Positions 1 to 8,906 of a stretch of 64,000 nt of DNA are shown piece after piece (positions within the stretch are counted from its first letter, which is position 1; each line of letters begins with the position of its first letter). The stretch spans positions 1,178,001-1,242,000 of the forward strand of contig NZ_CP007753.1 in NCBI RefSeq assembly GCF_000757845.1, read 5' to 3'. The notes under the pieces are model-generated. The model did not search any database, was not told the origin of the DNA, and worked only from the letters and a program-made list of their open reading frames with translations. This DNA comes from Prochlorococcus sp. MIT 0604. Its GTDB lineage: Bacteria; Cyanobacteriota; Cyanobacteriia; PCC-6307; Cyanobiaceae. The position numbers were made by a program, and so were the translations under genes.

Positions 1-2
1 AA

Positions 3-662
3 TTAATTATTTTATTTGGTTTATTGGGAGATTTTGATAGCTTTGAATATGCAATAAATTTGAAAAGTTTTATTGATAATAATCAAGATAAAAATTTAGA
101 TATTTTTGCAATTGCTATTGGGAACCAAAATGGGAAAGAAAAATTTTGTAACTTTACTGGCTTTCGTAAAGAAAATTTAATAGTCGTTTCTGATAACAAA
201 ATTCATAATAATCTTCAAGCCTCGACAGGATTAGATATAGGTTTAGGAGGTTGGATCAATATGCTTTTGATGTTATCTGGAATAAATTCTTTAAAAACAA
301 TCAAAGAAGTTACTAGAGGTTATCTCGGAGATCGGAAAGCAAAGCAAATCTATTCAGAATTTGACAAAATTGAAGTCTTTAAATTTTTAAAATTTTCAGG
401 TAATTCATTTAGACAGGTTTTCGGAGATGGTTATTTGAGACCATTTGAATTGGCAACATTTAGATTAAACAACATGAACGAAATAATTAAAAATTGGAGT
501 GATTATATTCTTAACGAAAAATACCTTCCTCAAAGAGGGGCTTCTTTTTTATTGAATAATAAAAATCAAGTAATTTATAAATTTTTTTCTAATGATGTGC
601 TTGGATATTCATCAAACATGAGGAACCCCTTAGGATTTCTAACTGATTTAATTAAAGAATAA
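3..662 (+). CDS. AhpC/TSA-like (PRX-like2) protein, 5' end outside the window
   Basis: The reading frame is open from base 3 with no stop, so the true start lies upstream; the first in-window start codon is a TTG at 24 inside conserved-looking sequence. The protein resembles cyanobacterial AhpC/TSA-related proteins of the thioredoxin fold (PRX-like2 group): it has the LLGDFDSFEYA segment near the visible start and a C-terminal LPQRGASFLLNN strand region followed by LGYSSNMRNPLGFL, where peroxiredoxin-like proteins carry their last strands. The catalytic region would lie in the missing N-terminus, so redox activity cannot be judged. A SemiSWEET gene follows 14 bases downstream, on the same strand. 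Confidence 0.68.
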   Translation, partial: LIILFGLLGDFDSFEYAINLKSFIDNNQDKNLDIFAIAIGNQNGKEKFCNFTGFRKENLIVVSDNKIHNNLQASTGLDIGLGGWINMLLMLSGINSLKTIKEVTRGYLGDRKAKQIYSEFDKIEVFKFLKFSGNSFRQVFGDGYLRPFELATFRLNNMNEIIKNWSDYILNEKYLPQRGASFLLNNKNQVIYKFFSNDVLGYSSNMRNPLGFLTDLIKE

Positions 663-676
663 TTTTTAAACATTTT

Positions 677-934
677 ATGAATGAAGACATATTTGGATAT
701 CTTGCCGCGATTTTAACAACAGCGGCATTTTTACCTCAATTGTTAAAAACTTTAAAAACAAAAAAGGCAGAAGATGTCTCATTGACAACATTAATAATGT
801 TTATTATCGGAGTTTTGTCTTGGATTATTTATGGTTATAAAATTTCATCTACACCAATATTGATTGCAAATTTAATAACTCTGATCTTAAATTTATTGAT
901 ATTAATCTCAAAAGTATATTTTTCAAAAAACTAA
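677..934 (+). CDS. SemiSWEET-type sugar transporter (PQ-loop family)
   Basis: This 85-residue protein has three predicted membrane helices and a PQ motif (FLPQLLKTLKTK, residues about 19-30) at the end of helix 1, which is the hallmark of SemiSWEETs. Family members work as dimers in the inner membrane and move small sugars. The length is normal for a bacterial SemiSWEET. The ATG lies 14 bases after the preceding stop, so co-transcription is likely. The substrate cannot be read from sequence. Confidence 0.85.
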   Translation: MNEDIFGYLAAILTTAAFLPQLLKTLKTKKAEDVSLTTLIMFIIGVLSWIIYGYKISSTPILIANLITLILNLLILISKVYFSKN

Positions 935-1019
935 ATTGAGTAAAAATTTATTCTAAAAGTTTTAAGTTTTAGATCTATTACTTAAATCTTGATTAAGATA
1001 GACTAAAAATTTACTGATC

Positions 1020-1244
1020 TTGAAAACTTCAAAATGCTGGGTTTGGTTTAAAGGTAGTCTTAACAAGGGTGGATATTGGAAAGAAGGGTTTACTTGTACT
1101 TTTGATGAGAGCCCAGGGGTTTTAATAGAAAGTCCTGCTTACGTAACTTGTAGAGTTCCTTCATGGAGAGTTTTAACAAGAGAGCCAGAGAATTTATATA
1201 AATCTCCTCAAATCCCTGAAAAAGCGATATGGAAAATAATATAA
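1020..1244 (+). CDS. Conserved small hypothetical protein
   Basis: A 74-residue soluble protein rich in tryptophan (four in 74 residues) with a TCRVPSWRV segment near the middle. I do not recognise a named domain. Composition and codon use look genuinely coding, and the length suits the small conserved proteins of marine picocyanobacteria. The start is the TTG at 1020; no ATG is available upstream in frame. The next gene apparently begins only 7 bases after the stop. Confidence 0.6.
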   Translation: MKTSKCWVWFKGSLNKGGYWKEGFTCTFDESPGVLIESPAYVTCRVPSWRVLTREPENLYKSPQIPEKAIWKII

Positions 1245-1251
1245 ATTTTCA

Positions 1252-2234
1252 ATGCGAAATAAAAACTTTTTGACTGAACTACGGCAAGTTAATATTGCTT
1301 TATTAAAAACTTTATTAATACCATCTACTCTCTTTTCATAAATATTATCCCCTTTTTAATCTTTGGTTTTCTTCTGGGAAAACAAAACCCAAAGATTTCA
1401 AAATATATTGCAAGACCTCTAATAAGATTTGGCATTCCATTAAGTGTCATGGGTCTCCTACTAAAGGAAGGTATAGATATAAACCTAATTAAAAGTGCAT
1501 TTTTAGCATTCTCAATAATTGGATTTTCAATAGCTTTAATAAACATAATCCCAATACTTAAAAAGAGGCTTCCAAATTACTCTTTGCAGTTGGCAGGTCT
1601 AATAGGTAATACATCATTTCTTGGGATACCCATTGCAATAGCTCTTCTACCTTCAACAACTATCAACTTTACTATTGGATTTGATTTAGGAACAACACTT
1701 TTCGCTTGGATATTTGGACCTTTTTTTCTTCAAAAAAAATCCAACAACGAGAACATACCAAATATGAAGAGATTTTTAAATGCATTGATAAATAGTCCTG
1801 CATCAAGAGGGATAATTGGCGTACTTTTTGCATATCTTTTCCAAATAGATGAAATATTAGGTAATTACCTTTGGATTCCTGCAAGAATAGTTATTGCTTT
1901 AGCAATAATAATTGTGGGCACAAGACTTGGAATAATCGCGAATCAAAATGGAAGGATATTAGATCTAGATGAAGAAATTAAATACTCAATTTTATTAAAG
2001 TTATTTATTTTCCCTTTTCTTATTTTTTTAGCTTGCAATTTCTTAAATTTTACCTTCAACCAATCAGCAGCAGTAATTCTTCAAGCAGGAACCCCAACAG
2101 CAATATCTACAATATTAATGGCAGAAGCATATAGCGTTAAGCAAAAAATCGCTTCAAAAATTCTTTTTACTACGACTTTGATTTCAATAATTACAATTCC
2201 TCTATTAAAAATCTTAATGGATGCATTTATTTAA
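1252..2234 (+). CDS. AEC-family (auxin efflux carrier-like) transporter with an apparent N-terminal frameshift
   Basis: The long frame from 1449 encodes an 8-9 helix carrier of the AEC family, with a glycine/proline-rich region NTSFLGIPIAIALLP and a C-terminal QAGTPTAISTILMAEAY segment typical of the family. Family-like sequence continues upstream of the first ATG of that frame (IIPFLIFGFLLGKQNPKIS, from about 1341) but has no standard start there. A second frame begins at an ATG at 1252, 7 bases after the preceding gene, encodes 29 residues, and stops at 1339-1341. One extra T in the T run at 1333-1336 would join the two frames into a full-length protein. The gene may therefore be frameshifted, or the sequence may carry an indel error; otherwise a shortened protein starts near 1449. 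Confidence 0.62.
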
Positions 2235-2301
2235 ATGACTCTAGGCAGGTGATATACATGCATGATTAATGAATATTGTAAAGATAATATCCCGATAACT
2301 A

Positions 2302-2307
2302 TATAAT
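2302..2307 (+). promoter_or_regulatory. Possible -10 box upstream of the RHH-like gene
   Basis: A perfect TATAAT lies 17 bases before the ATG at 2325. The best -35 candidate is TTGTAA at about 2276, with a spacing (about 20 bases) longer than ideal. The site sits in the only sizeable gap between the AEC gene and the next gene, so a promoter is plausible, but AT-rich sequence makes chance matches common. Confidence 0.3.
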
Positions 2308-2324
2308 GTCTTAAGATTCAGGTT

Positions 2325-2576
2325 ATGAAGTCAGCGAACCCTGAAAATGAATATGTCCCTTTAAATTTAAGGATTTCTGTGAGAAGGGATACTCTAAGGC
2401 TAATCTCAGAGATGGCCCATGATATGGGAATAAGCATTAATGAAGTTTTTAGTTTTTTAGCCGAAGATTCAGTAATCGATCTTGAACTACTGGAAGATTT
2501 GAATGAAGTTGATATCCCCAGCAAGTGCAGCATTGATGATCTTAAAAAAGCTCTTTTAAGAAAAAGACTTTGTTAA
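2325..2576 (+). CDS. Small ribbon-helix-helix-like hypothetical protein
   Basis: An 83-residue protein whose first half (PLNLRISVRRDTLRLISEMA, then HDMGISINEVFSFLAED) has the strand-helix-helix rhythm of RHH DNA-binding proteins: a short basic strand, a helix, a Gly-Ile-Ser turn and a second helix. This is a fold-level guess only; the C-terminal half is acidic and charged. Its stop overlaps the stop of the convergent PMT-family gene by 4 bases. No antitoxin-toxin partner is visible beside it. Confidence 0.6.
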   Translation: MKSANPENEYVPLNLRISVRRDTLRLISEMAHDMGISINEVFSFLAEDSVIDLELLEDLNEVDIPSKCSIDDLKKALLRKRLC

Positions 2577-4378
2577 AATTTTTCAACTTTTCTATTTTTC
2601 CAGTCAGCTTTGTAACCACTATTCACAAAAAATTCAGAATACTTATTCAAATCACTTTTCTGAATTCTCCATAAATTATAAATACCATATTTACCCAATT
2701 TCTGATGTTCAATTTTTGACCATTGCTGCTTGCTGGAAGAGTATTCATCTATCACAACCAATAAAGATTTGTAGTCATAGTCAGGTTGATCTTCATAATT
2801 TTCTCTCCTATCATTACTTAACCTATCTGACAGATTAATTAATCCTGCTATGGTATTTGGTTCATAAAAAACTATTTGTCTCGAATAAAAATGCAATGAT
2901 GGTTTTCTAATACCAATCATGGCTAAAGTTTCCTTTTCCTCGCGAATATCTAAAATTAATTTTGAGATATTCCTCAAAGGTAGTTGCCTAGAAGTATCAG
3001 CCAATTTTCTTATTGGGAACATCAAAAAAGATTGTCCAATTAAAAGTAAAATTTGAAGAAAAAGAAGGATATTTTTGGATTTTACAGAAAGTAAAATTAT
3101 TGCAAAAAGTGTAAATGAACAGAAAAACAATTTAGCTTTAAAAATTATCCCAGAGCTTAATAATTCGGATGCAAGATTTGGCATTTCAGGATCATTTATT
3201 GAACTTAACCAATTATTTGAGAAAAAGAATGCCATTGAGACGCCAAACAAAATGAAAATATTAAAAATCCATAAATATAGATGACTTTTACTTGAATTTT
3301 TTAAGTTAATAAAGCTATTACTAAGTAAGATTGCGGCTGCTGGAATTGCTGGCAACCAATAGCTTGGTAGTTTCGTGGCAGAAAGACTAAAGAATATTAA
3401 AACTGATGTTAACCAGCATAGAGCATATGTATAAAGGGATTCAGTGACATTTGAACTATCTTTTGAACTCTTCAAGAAATCCTTAACAGCTTTAAATATT
3501 CCGTGAAACAAAAAAGGAGTGAATGGTAATGAAGCCAATATCATTATGTAAAGAAAAAACCAGAATGGTTCTGCATGATTATTTACGACTGAGGTATATC
3601 TTTGAAAATTATGGTAACCAAAAAAATTGTCCCAAAAAGGCTTACCCTCTTTTAATAGTTCTAAAATGTACCATGGAACACTTATTAGAATTGTTAATAA
3701 AAAACCTTTCTTAGGGTTTATCTTGTAGAGAAGCGTTTTCCAGTTCTTCTGACTAAACAAGAAAGACGTAATAGTAAATATTGCCAAAACTAACGCAACA
3801 GGGCCTTTAGTTAAAATTGCAAACCCCAAACATACCCACGCTGAAATGCATTGATCATTATTATCACTTGCCATTCTCCTCCAAAACAAAAGCAGGCTAA
3901 TCCCTAACGTTCCAGTTAAAAGGGCATCACTAACCGCAGTTCTACTCCAGATAATTATCAATGGAGACAAAGCAAATCCAAATGATGCAACTATTGGAGT
4001 AAGGAATTGCCTACCACCCTTCTGTGGCCAACAAAACAACGTATCTCCAATCATCAACATTAAAAACAATGATCCCAAAGCTGAAGGGAGTCTTGCTGAA
4101 AGTGTCCCGAAACTATCCCAAATCTCGTTTTTCGGCAATGAGTAAAAAAAACCCATTAGCCAATATATTAATGGAGGCTTATCAAAACGGAACATTCCAT
4201 TAACTTTTGGCGTTAACCAGTCACCAGATTCACTCATAGCCCGTGCTGCGGCTGCGAATAAGGGGGGGGTCTCATCCACCAGACCTGTACTACCTAAACC
4301 CAAAATAAATATAATGATCCCAGAAATCAAAACTATTGTTGAGTTTAAAAGCCTTTTTTTTGAGTTCAGAAGAATCAT
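2573..4378 (-). CDS. PMT/ArnT-type membrane glycosyltransferase
   Basis: A 601-residue integral membrane protein of the dolichyl-phosphate-mannose mannosyltransferase/ArnT superfamily (GT-C fold). The signature acidic pair lies in the first periplasmic loop (VDETPPLF, residues about 34-41), followed by AARAMSESGDW and the FDKPPLIYW motif at about 65-73, all typical of lipid-linked-sugar-using transferases. About ten to twelve helices follow, then a soluble C-terminal domain from about residue 480. Such enzymes move a sugar from a polyprenyl-phosphate carrier to lipid A, glycan or protein. The acceptor is unknown. A GT4 gene lies upstream on the same strand. Confidence 0.82.
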   Translation of the reverse strand: MILLNSKKRLLNSTIVLISGIIIFILGLGSTGLVDETPPLFAAAARAMSESGDWLTPKVNGMFRFDKPPLIYWLMGFFYSLPKNEIWDSFGTLSARLPSALGSLFLMLMIGDTLFCWPQKGGRQFLTPIVASFGFALSPLIIIWSRTAVSDALLTGTLGISLLLFWRRMASDNNDQCISAWVCLGFAILTKGPVALVLAIFTITSFLFSQKNWKTLLYKINPKKGFLLTILISVPWYILELLKEGKPFWDNFFGYHNFQRYTSVVNNHAEPFWFFLYIMILASLPFTPFLFHGIFKAVKDFLKSSKDSSNVTESLYTYALCWLTSVLIFFSLSATKLPSYWLPAIPAAAILLSNSFINLKNSSKSHLYLWIFNIFILFGVSMAFFFSNNWLSSINDPEMPNLASELLSSGIIFKAKLFFCSFTLFAIILLSVKSKNILLFLQILLLIGQSFLMFPIRKLADTSRQLPLRNISKLILDIREEKETLAMIGIRKPSLHFYSRQIVFYEPNTIAGLINLSDRLSNDRRENYEDQPDYDYKSLLVVIDEYSSSKQQWSKIEHQKLGKYGIYNLWRIQKSDLNKYSEFFVNSGYKADWKNRKVEKF

Positions 4379-4392
4379 TTAATATATTAATT

Positions 4393-5469
4393 TTATTTAT
4401 ATTCAACGATTACCTTATTAAGCCAGTTCACAACCTTGTTAGCAAATTTATCTGCGGAGGCATTCTTTTCTACCCACTCTCTACAATTTTTACGATTTAT
4501 TTTTTCAATAATTTTTCCGTAGTAAAGCAAAGTTTCCTTATCATCAGGATTAACAAGATAGCCTGTTTGACCATGCTGAATAATTTCACTAGGTCCTCCC
4601 CTTTTATAAGCTATAACTGGCACACCACAAGCTAAAGCTTCAACAATAACGTTCCCATATGCCTCATTCCATTTCGGAGTATTTAGCAACCCCCTGCATT
4701 TACCAAGTTCTTTTTGTAATTCATCGGTTGACAAAAACCCCATCCAATCTATAGCTCCTTGAGGAAATGATTTTTCTACCTTTGATGCATATATCTCATC
4801 TTCAATAAATCCCCAAACTTTTAATTTTTCGCCAAGTTCATTTGCTACATAAACTGCATCCTCCAAACCTTTCTCAGGCGCCACTCTCCCAACCCATGCC
4901 AAGGGCCCCTTCACTGATTCTTGGAAAGTATAATTATTTAAATTAAACCCATTCCCAATTATTGTTGGTTTTTTTATGAATGGATAATCATTAGCTTGCA
5001 CTTTTGAATGAAAAGCAAAATTATTTGGGTACTTAGCATATACCTTGGAAATTAAATTACTAATAACTGAACTTTCAGAACCCATACTAATAAGATGTGC
5101 AATGGGTATCTCTATATTTAAAGTCATCCAAATAGGTAACCAATCATATGACATGTTTAACAATACATCTGCATTTTTAGCTATATCTAATCCCTTTTCT
5201 AGCATTCCTGCTAAAAGAGAATTATCTGGAATGATCACGGGAGAATTGTAATCTTGATGCTGCCAACTAATTTGATTTTCACCTTCCACAAAATGTAATT
5301 TTGCTTTTACATTACTTTCATGTAAATTAGAATTTTTTGGAGCAACAATCTCAACAGAATGACCTAAGGAAATTAAACCTGACACTAAAGAATTTAGTGT
5401 TAATTCGACTCCTCCACCTTTTCCGCTCCCCAAGAATCCTATTGGAGTACTAATCAAAACTATTCGCAT
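4393..5469 (-). CDS. GT4-family glycosyltransferase
   Basis: A 358-residue GT-B fold glycosyltransferase. The N-terminal MRIVLISTPIGFLGSGKGGG is the usual start of this family with a glycine-rich donor loop. LAWVGRVAPEKGLEDA begins the C-terminal domain, and EAYGNVIVEALACGVPVIAY at about 269-288 is the conserved E-x7-E nucleotide-sugar site. I chose the ATG at 5467-5469 because the open frame upstream of it overlaps the EamA gene and shows no family similarity. It lies 14 bases upstream of the PMT-type transferase gene, so the two may be co-expressed. Donor and acceptor are unknown. Confidence 0.83.
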   Translation of the reverse strand: MRIVLISTPIGFLGSGKGGGVELTLNSLVSGLISLGHSVEIVAPKNSNLHESNVKAKLHFVEGENQISWQHQDYNSPVIIPDNSLLAGMLEKGLDIAKNADVLLNMSYDWLPIWMTLNIEIPIAHLISMGSESSVISNLISKVYAKYPNNFAFHSKVQANDYPFIKKPTIIGNGFNLNNYTFQESVKGPLAWVGRVAPEKGLEDAVYVANELGEKLKVWGFIEDEIYASKVEKSFPQGAIDWMGFLSTDELQKELGKCRGLLNTPKWNEAYGNVIVEALACGVPVIAYKRGGPSEIIQHGQTGYLVNPDDKETLLYYGKIIEKINRKNCREWVEKNASADKFANKVVNWLNKVIVEYK

Positions 5470-5497
5470 TATTAGACTATTTACAAAAAGACCTTTA

Positions 5498-6439
5498 TCA
5501 AATAGTAGTATCAGAAAATTTATTTTCCCATAAACTTTTTCTCTGGCTAACAAAAAATACCGAGATAAGAACAAACACTACTCCTATCCACTGAACAATA
5601 GTGAGCCTTTCATCCAACCAAACACCTCCACTTAGAAGAGCAAAAACAGGAGTTAAAAATGCAAGAGTACTAAATCCAGTTATTTCTTTATTATTAGCAA
5701 AGTAAAAAAATAATCCATAAGCTATTGCACCTCCAAAAATACTTGCAAATGACATAAGTCCCCAATCAAATATTGACCAATCTGGGATTATTTTGAAACT
5801 TGATTGTAAACAGTGCTTAATAATTAAGGGCAAACTCCCTAAAACCATATGCCAACCAGTAACTGCAACTGGATCACTTTTAGTACATGTGAATCTAATT
5901 AAAATTGTTCCTAATGCCATAGCCAGAGAAGCTGCAAGCATCCAAAGTTCTCCAAAGTTAAAAGCAACATTATTTATAGACATATCAGACATTAACCACC
6001 AATTCCCTAAAAGTTCTTGTGGAACTCCTAAAAATATAATTCCTCCCAAGCCAAATAGTAGTCCTAACCAACCTATTGGATTAATCAAATTTCCAAAAAT
6101 TGCCCTCGCTAAGATAGCTACTAAAAGTGGTTGAGAATCAATTAAAACAGACCCTAAACCTGCTCCAGTTTTTTCAATACCATAAGTTAAAAACAACTGA
6201 AAAAAAGTGGCATCGACAATCGTAAAAACAAAAAACCACTTCAAATCGCACTTATAAATTTTTAAATCTCTTTTAAGCAAATATGTTGTTATTAGGACAA
6301 GAATCCCTGCAGGAAGTAATCTTAAAGAAGCCACAAACTCTGGACCAGCACTTGATACTAAGGGAGTCATGGCCGCCATTGAAGTACCCCAAAGTGCAAA
6401 AGGGAGTATCATTAAAAACCAATTTAGTATTGAATTCAT
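5498..6439 (-). CDS. EamA/DMT-family permease
   Basis: A 313-residue inner-membrane protein with ten predicted helices in two EamA repeats, starting FALWGTSMAAMTPLV (repeat 1) and with the second repeat from about residue 165 (GELWMLAASLAMALGTILIRF). The C-terminal FLTPVFALLSGGVWLDERLT is the classic end of EamA domain 2. Members export or exchange small metabolites such as amino acids or purines; the substrate cannot be inferred. It is divergent from sppA across a 52-base gap that must hold both promoters. Confidence 0.85.
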   Translation of the reverse strand: MNSILNWFLMILPFALWGTSMAAMTPLVSSAGPEFVASLRLLPAGILVLITTYLLKRDLKIYKCDLKWFFVFTIVDATFFQLFLTYGIEKTGAGLGSVLIDSQPLLVAILARAIFGNLINPIGWLGLLFGLGGIIFLGVPQELLGNWWLMSDMSINNVAFNFGELWMLAASLAMALGTILIRFTCTKSDPVAVTGWHMVLGSLPLIIKHCLQSSFKIIPDWSIFDWGLMSFASIFGGAIAYGLFFYFANNKEITGFSTLAFLTPVFALLSGGVWLDERLTIVQWIGVVFVLISVFFVSQRKSLWENKFSDTTI

Positions 6440-6491
6440 TAGGTCTGCTGATAGTCTTTTTAAAGTAGTTTTATGAATTTACCTTAAAAAA

Positions 6492-7301
6492 ATGATTTGG
6501 CCTTTTAGACGAAAGTCAAAAAAAAGAATGGCTCGCATAGTAATTGATGAGCCTATTACAAGTTCAACAAGAATTTCTGTCCTTAAAGCTCTTAAACAAA
6601 TTGAGGATAGAGAATTTCCTGCTTTAATCGTGAGAATTGATTCTCCAGGGGGTACCGTCGGGGATAGCCAAGAAATATACTCTGCTATTAAAAGACTAAA
6701 AGATAAAGGATGTAAAGTCATTGCTAGTTTTGGAAACATCTCAGCATCAGGGGGTGTTTACATTGGTGTTGCATCTGACAAAATAGTTGCCAATCCAGGC
6801 ACAATTACAGGATCTATTGGTGTGATTATAAGAGGAAATAATTTATCTGAATTGTTAGATAAAATCGGGATTAAATTTGAAACTGTTAAAAGCGGTGTAT
6901 TTAAAGATATACTTTCTCCAGATAAACCTTTAAGCGAGGAAGGTAGAAATCTACTTCAAGGACTAATAGATGAAAGTTATAAACAATTTACTGAAGCTGT
7001 GGCTGAAGGAAGGAATTTACCTGTTGAAGAAGTAAGAAAATTTGCTGATGGAAGAATTTTTACTGGAACACAAGCACTTGAACTTAGACTTGTTGATAAA
7101 GTTGGAGATGAATTTGTTGCAAGGGAACTTGCCGCAGAAATGGCTAATATTGATCCCAAAATTCAGCCCTTAACATTTGGAAAGAAAAAGAAGAAAATAC
7201 TTGGAATAATTCCTGGAAGTAGAATAATTGAGAAAATTATCAATAATATCTTTTTTGAGTTTGACTCATCTAATAAAGTACTTTGGTTATATAAGCCTTA
7301 A
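6492..7301 (+). CDS. sppA: Signal peptide peptidase SppA, short form
   Basis: A 269-residue serine protease of the S49 family. The core has DSPGGTVGDSQ at about 50-60, the nucleophile Ser86 in NISASGGVYIG, and a likely general-base Lys138 in SGVFKDILSP, the Ser-Lys pair expected for SppA. The length matches the single-domain form rather than the double-domain E. coli protein. A strongly basic N-terminus (MIWPFRRKSKKR) replaces an obvious membrane anchor. SppA removes left-over signal peptides and may trim membrane proteins. aroH follows 6 bases downstream, suggesting an operon. Confidence 0.9.
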   Translation: MIWPFRRKSKKRMARIVIDEPITSSTRISVLKALKQIEDREFPALIVRIDSPGGTVGDSQEIYSAIKRLKDKGCKVIASFGNISASGGVYIGVASDKIVANPGTITGSIGVIIRGNNLSELLDKIGIKFETVKSGVFKDILSPDKPLSEEGRNLLQGLIDESYKQFTEAVAEGRNLPVEEVRKFADGRIFTGTQALELRLVDKVGDEFVARELAAEMANIDPKIQPLTFGKKKKKILGIIPGSRIIEKIINNIFFEFDSSNKVLWLYKP

Positions 7302-7307
7302 ATCAAT

Positions 7308-7691
7308 ATGTCTGAAATAATGAAAGATGATTATAAAATTTCATTTATTCGTGGAGCTACAACAGCATCTGGGAATTCGGTAAGGGAAATAGAAGATGCT
7401 GTAGTGGAATTAATTGATGAATTAATTTCACGAAACAATCTGATTAAGAAGAACATTTTATCCATTACATTCACCGCAACAAAGGATTTAGATGCATGTT
7501 TCCCGGCTTCAATTGCAAGAAAATTTAATGGACTCGATTCAGTCGCATTTATAGACTGCCAACAAATGTACGTATCCAATGATATTAATTTCTGTATAAG
7601 GATAATGGCTCAAGTTTTACTTCCACTCAATAATCCAATAAAACATCCTTATTTAAGAAACGCAGCAAAATTAAGGACAGATAGATGTTAA
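7308..7691 (+). CDS. aroH: Chorismate mutase, AroH class
   Basis: A 127-residue monofunctional chorismate mutase of the Bacillus AroH fold, which forms trimers and converts chorismate to prephenate for Phe/Tyr synthesis. Conserved active-site features are visible: RGATTA near the N-terminus (Arg15), FTATKDLDACFPA, the CIRIMAQVL helix with its active-site arginine, and the C-terminal HPYLRNAAKLRTD tail. Full length. It lies 6 bases after sppA. Prephenate is also the co-substrate of CmoA-type enzymes, relevant to the gene at 47,033. Confidence 0.93.
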   Translation: MSEIMKDDYKISFIRGATTASGNSVREIEDAVVELIDELISRNNLIKKNILSITFTATKDLDACFPASIARKFNGLDSVAFIDCQQMYVSNDINFCIRIMAQVLLPLNNPIKHPYLRNAAKLRTDRC

Positions 7692-7760
7692 TCTTAGTAA
7701 AAACTATTTTTCCTCAAATTTAATACCACGAACTCAACCTAATTAAATTTTATTTACTCA

Positions 7761-8339
7761 ATGTTAAAAAACACAAGGAAATCTACTTTAAATCTTAAAA
7801 TTTTAAGATTTTTTTTCATTCCTGCAATCTTAGTTTCAACTCCATTATTTGATAAGATCCAAGATGCTAAAGCAGGAATGGAATTCCAGTGGAATCAAGA
7901 CTCTAGTTTTAAACGATTAAAGTGGTTTCAAAAAGAAAGCAAAAAGAAATTCAGAAATACAATTTATTTTTTCTTGAGGCCATCAGATAGAGCAGCTGAT
8001 CTTTTAAAAATTAATCTAGCAGTACCTAAAACCTTTAAAACTACTATAAAAAATGAAAAAATTAGTTTTTGCAAAGTAAGAATAGGCGGTTTTGAGAATA
8101 GAACAAAATGTTTAGAAGATATTCCAGCTGATATCGAAATTAAAACTGATGAATCAGGCTTGCTTTCACTAGATATTTACCCCTATAGCCCAATACCCTC
8201 AAACAAGGACAGTTATGCAATTGTTTTAAAAGTCTTTAATCCCAGAAAATCAGGTTTATATCAATTTCATACATATGGGCAGCCTAAAGGAAAATCACTT
8301 TCATATTATTTAGGAAGCTCAACTATAGTGATCGATTAA
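7761..8339 (+). CDS. DUF2808 family secreted protein
   Basis: A 192-residue protein with a signal peptide: a basic start, a hydrophobic stretch (ILRFFFIPAILVSTPLF) and a probable cleavage after AKA near residue 38. The mature part matches the cyanobacterial DUF2808 pattern, including FFLRPSDRAADLL, IPADIEI and the late YQFHTYGQPKG segment with LGSSTI. The family has no settled function and is probably periplasmic or envelope-associated. rpmH follows 30 bases later on the same strand. Confidence 0.82.
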   Translation: MLKNTRKSTLNLKILRFFFIPAILVSTPLFDKIQDAKAGMEFQWNQDSSFKRLKWFQKESKKKFRNTIYFFLRPSDRAADLLKINLAVPKTFKTTIKNEKISFCKVRIGGFENRTKCLEDIPADIEIKTDESGLLSLDIYPYSPIPSNKDSYAIVLKVFNPRKSGLYQFHTYGQPKGKSLSYYLGSSTIVID

Positions 8340-8369
8340 ATGATAAATTAAATAAGGATAATTAAACAA

Positions 8370-8507
8370 ATGACTAAAAGAACTTTTGGCGGCACTTCAA
8401 GAAAAAGAAAACGTGTATCAGGTTTTAGAGTAAGAATGCGTTCTCATACTGGGAGAAGAGTTATTAAAAGTAGAAGACAAAAAGGTAGAGAAAGAATGGC
8501 TGTATAA
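8370..8507 (+). CDS. rpmH: 50S ribosomal protein L34
   Basis: A 45-residue, arginine/lysine-rich protein starting [20 protein letters not shown] and ending GRERMAV, with the [19 protein letters not shown] core diagnostic of L34. The start ATG at 8370 has AAGGA about 11 bases upstream. It is the first gene of the conserved rpmH-rnpA-(PH-domain gene)-yidC cluster; rnpA begins 12 bases after the stop. Confidence 0.97.
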   Translation: MTKRTFGGTSRKRKRVSGFRVRMRSHTGRRVIKSRRQKGRERMAV

Positions 8508-8519
8508 CCTCAAATTTAA

Positions 8520-8906
8520 ATGGCCTTACCTAAGGATATGCGTTTAAAAGGTCATAGGACTTTTAATTATATTCATAAAAATTCCATAACATATCATGGA
8601 AAATTAATGACATTTAAAGTTGCAAGATCAAATCCAGAAATTCTCTTAACTCATAAGCTCACAAATAATTCAAACAAATTTAGAATCGCAATTGCTGTTA
8701 GCAAAAAGGTTTCAAAAAAAGCTGTAGAAAGAAATAAAATAAGAAGAATACTCCAAGAATGGTTATTAACAAACATTCAAAAAATTAATAACCACAAACC
8801 ATATTGGTTACTTGTTAACCTTAGGTTTGGAGATTTCTGCAATGATAAGAGTAGACTTTTGGAGGAATTTCAAAACTTAATGTTCAAATCTCGTCTAATC
8901 AAATGA
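8520..8906 (+). CDS. rnpA: Ribonuclease P protein component
   Basis: A 128-residue basic protein that assists the RNase P RNA in 5' maturation of tRNAs. It begins MALPKDMRLKGHRTFNYIHK and carries the conserved RNR-like region KKVSKKAVERNKIRRILQEW, the RNA-binding signature of RnpA. Length and position next to rpmH are normal. Its stop overlaps the start of the next gene by 4 bases (ATGA), implying translational coupling. Confidence 0.95.
   Translation: MALPKDMRLKGHRTFNYIHKNSITYHGKLMTFKVARSNPEILLTHKLTNNSNKFRIAIAVSKKVSKKAVERNKIRRILQEWLLTNIQKINNHKPYWLLVNLRFGDFCNDKSRLLEEFQNLMFKSRLIK

Noticed and set aside
5793-6134. A 113-codon open frame on the plus strand
   Set aside because: It is antisense to the clear EamA permease gene; its sequence has no domain logic and arises from codon structure of the real gene.
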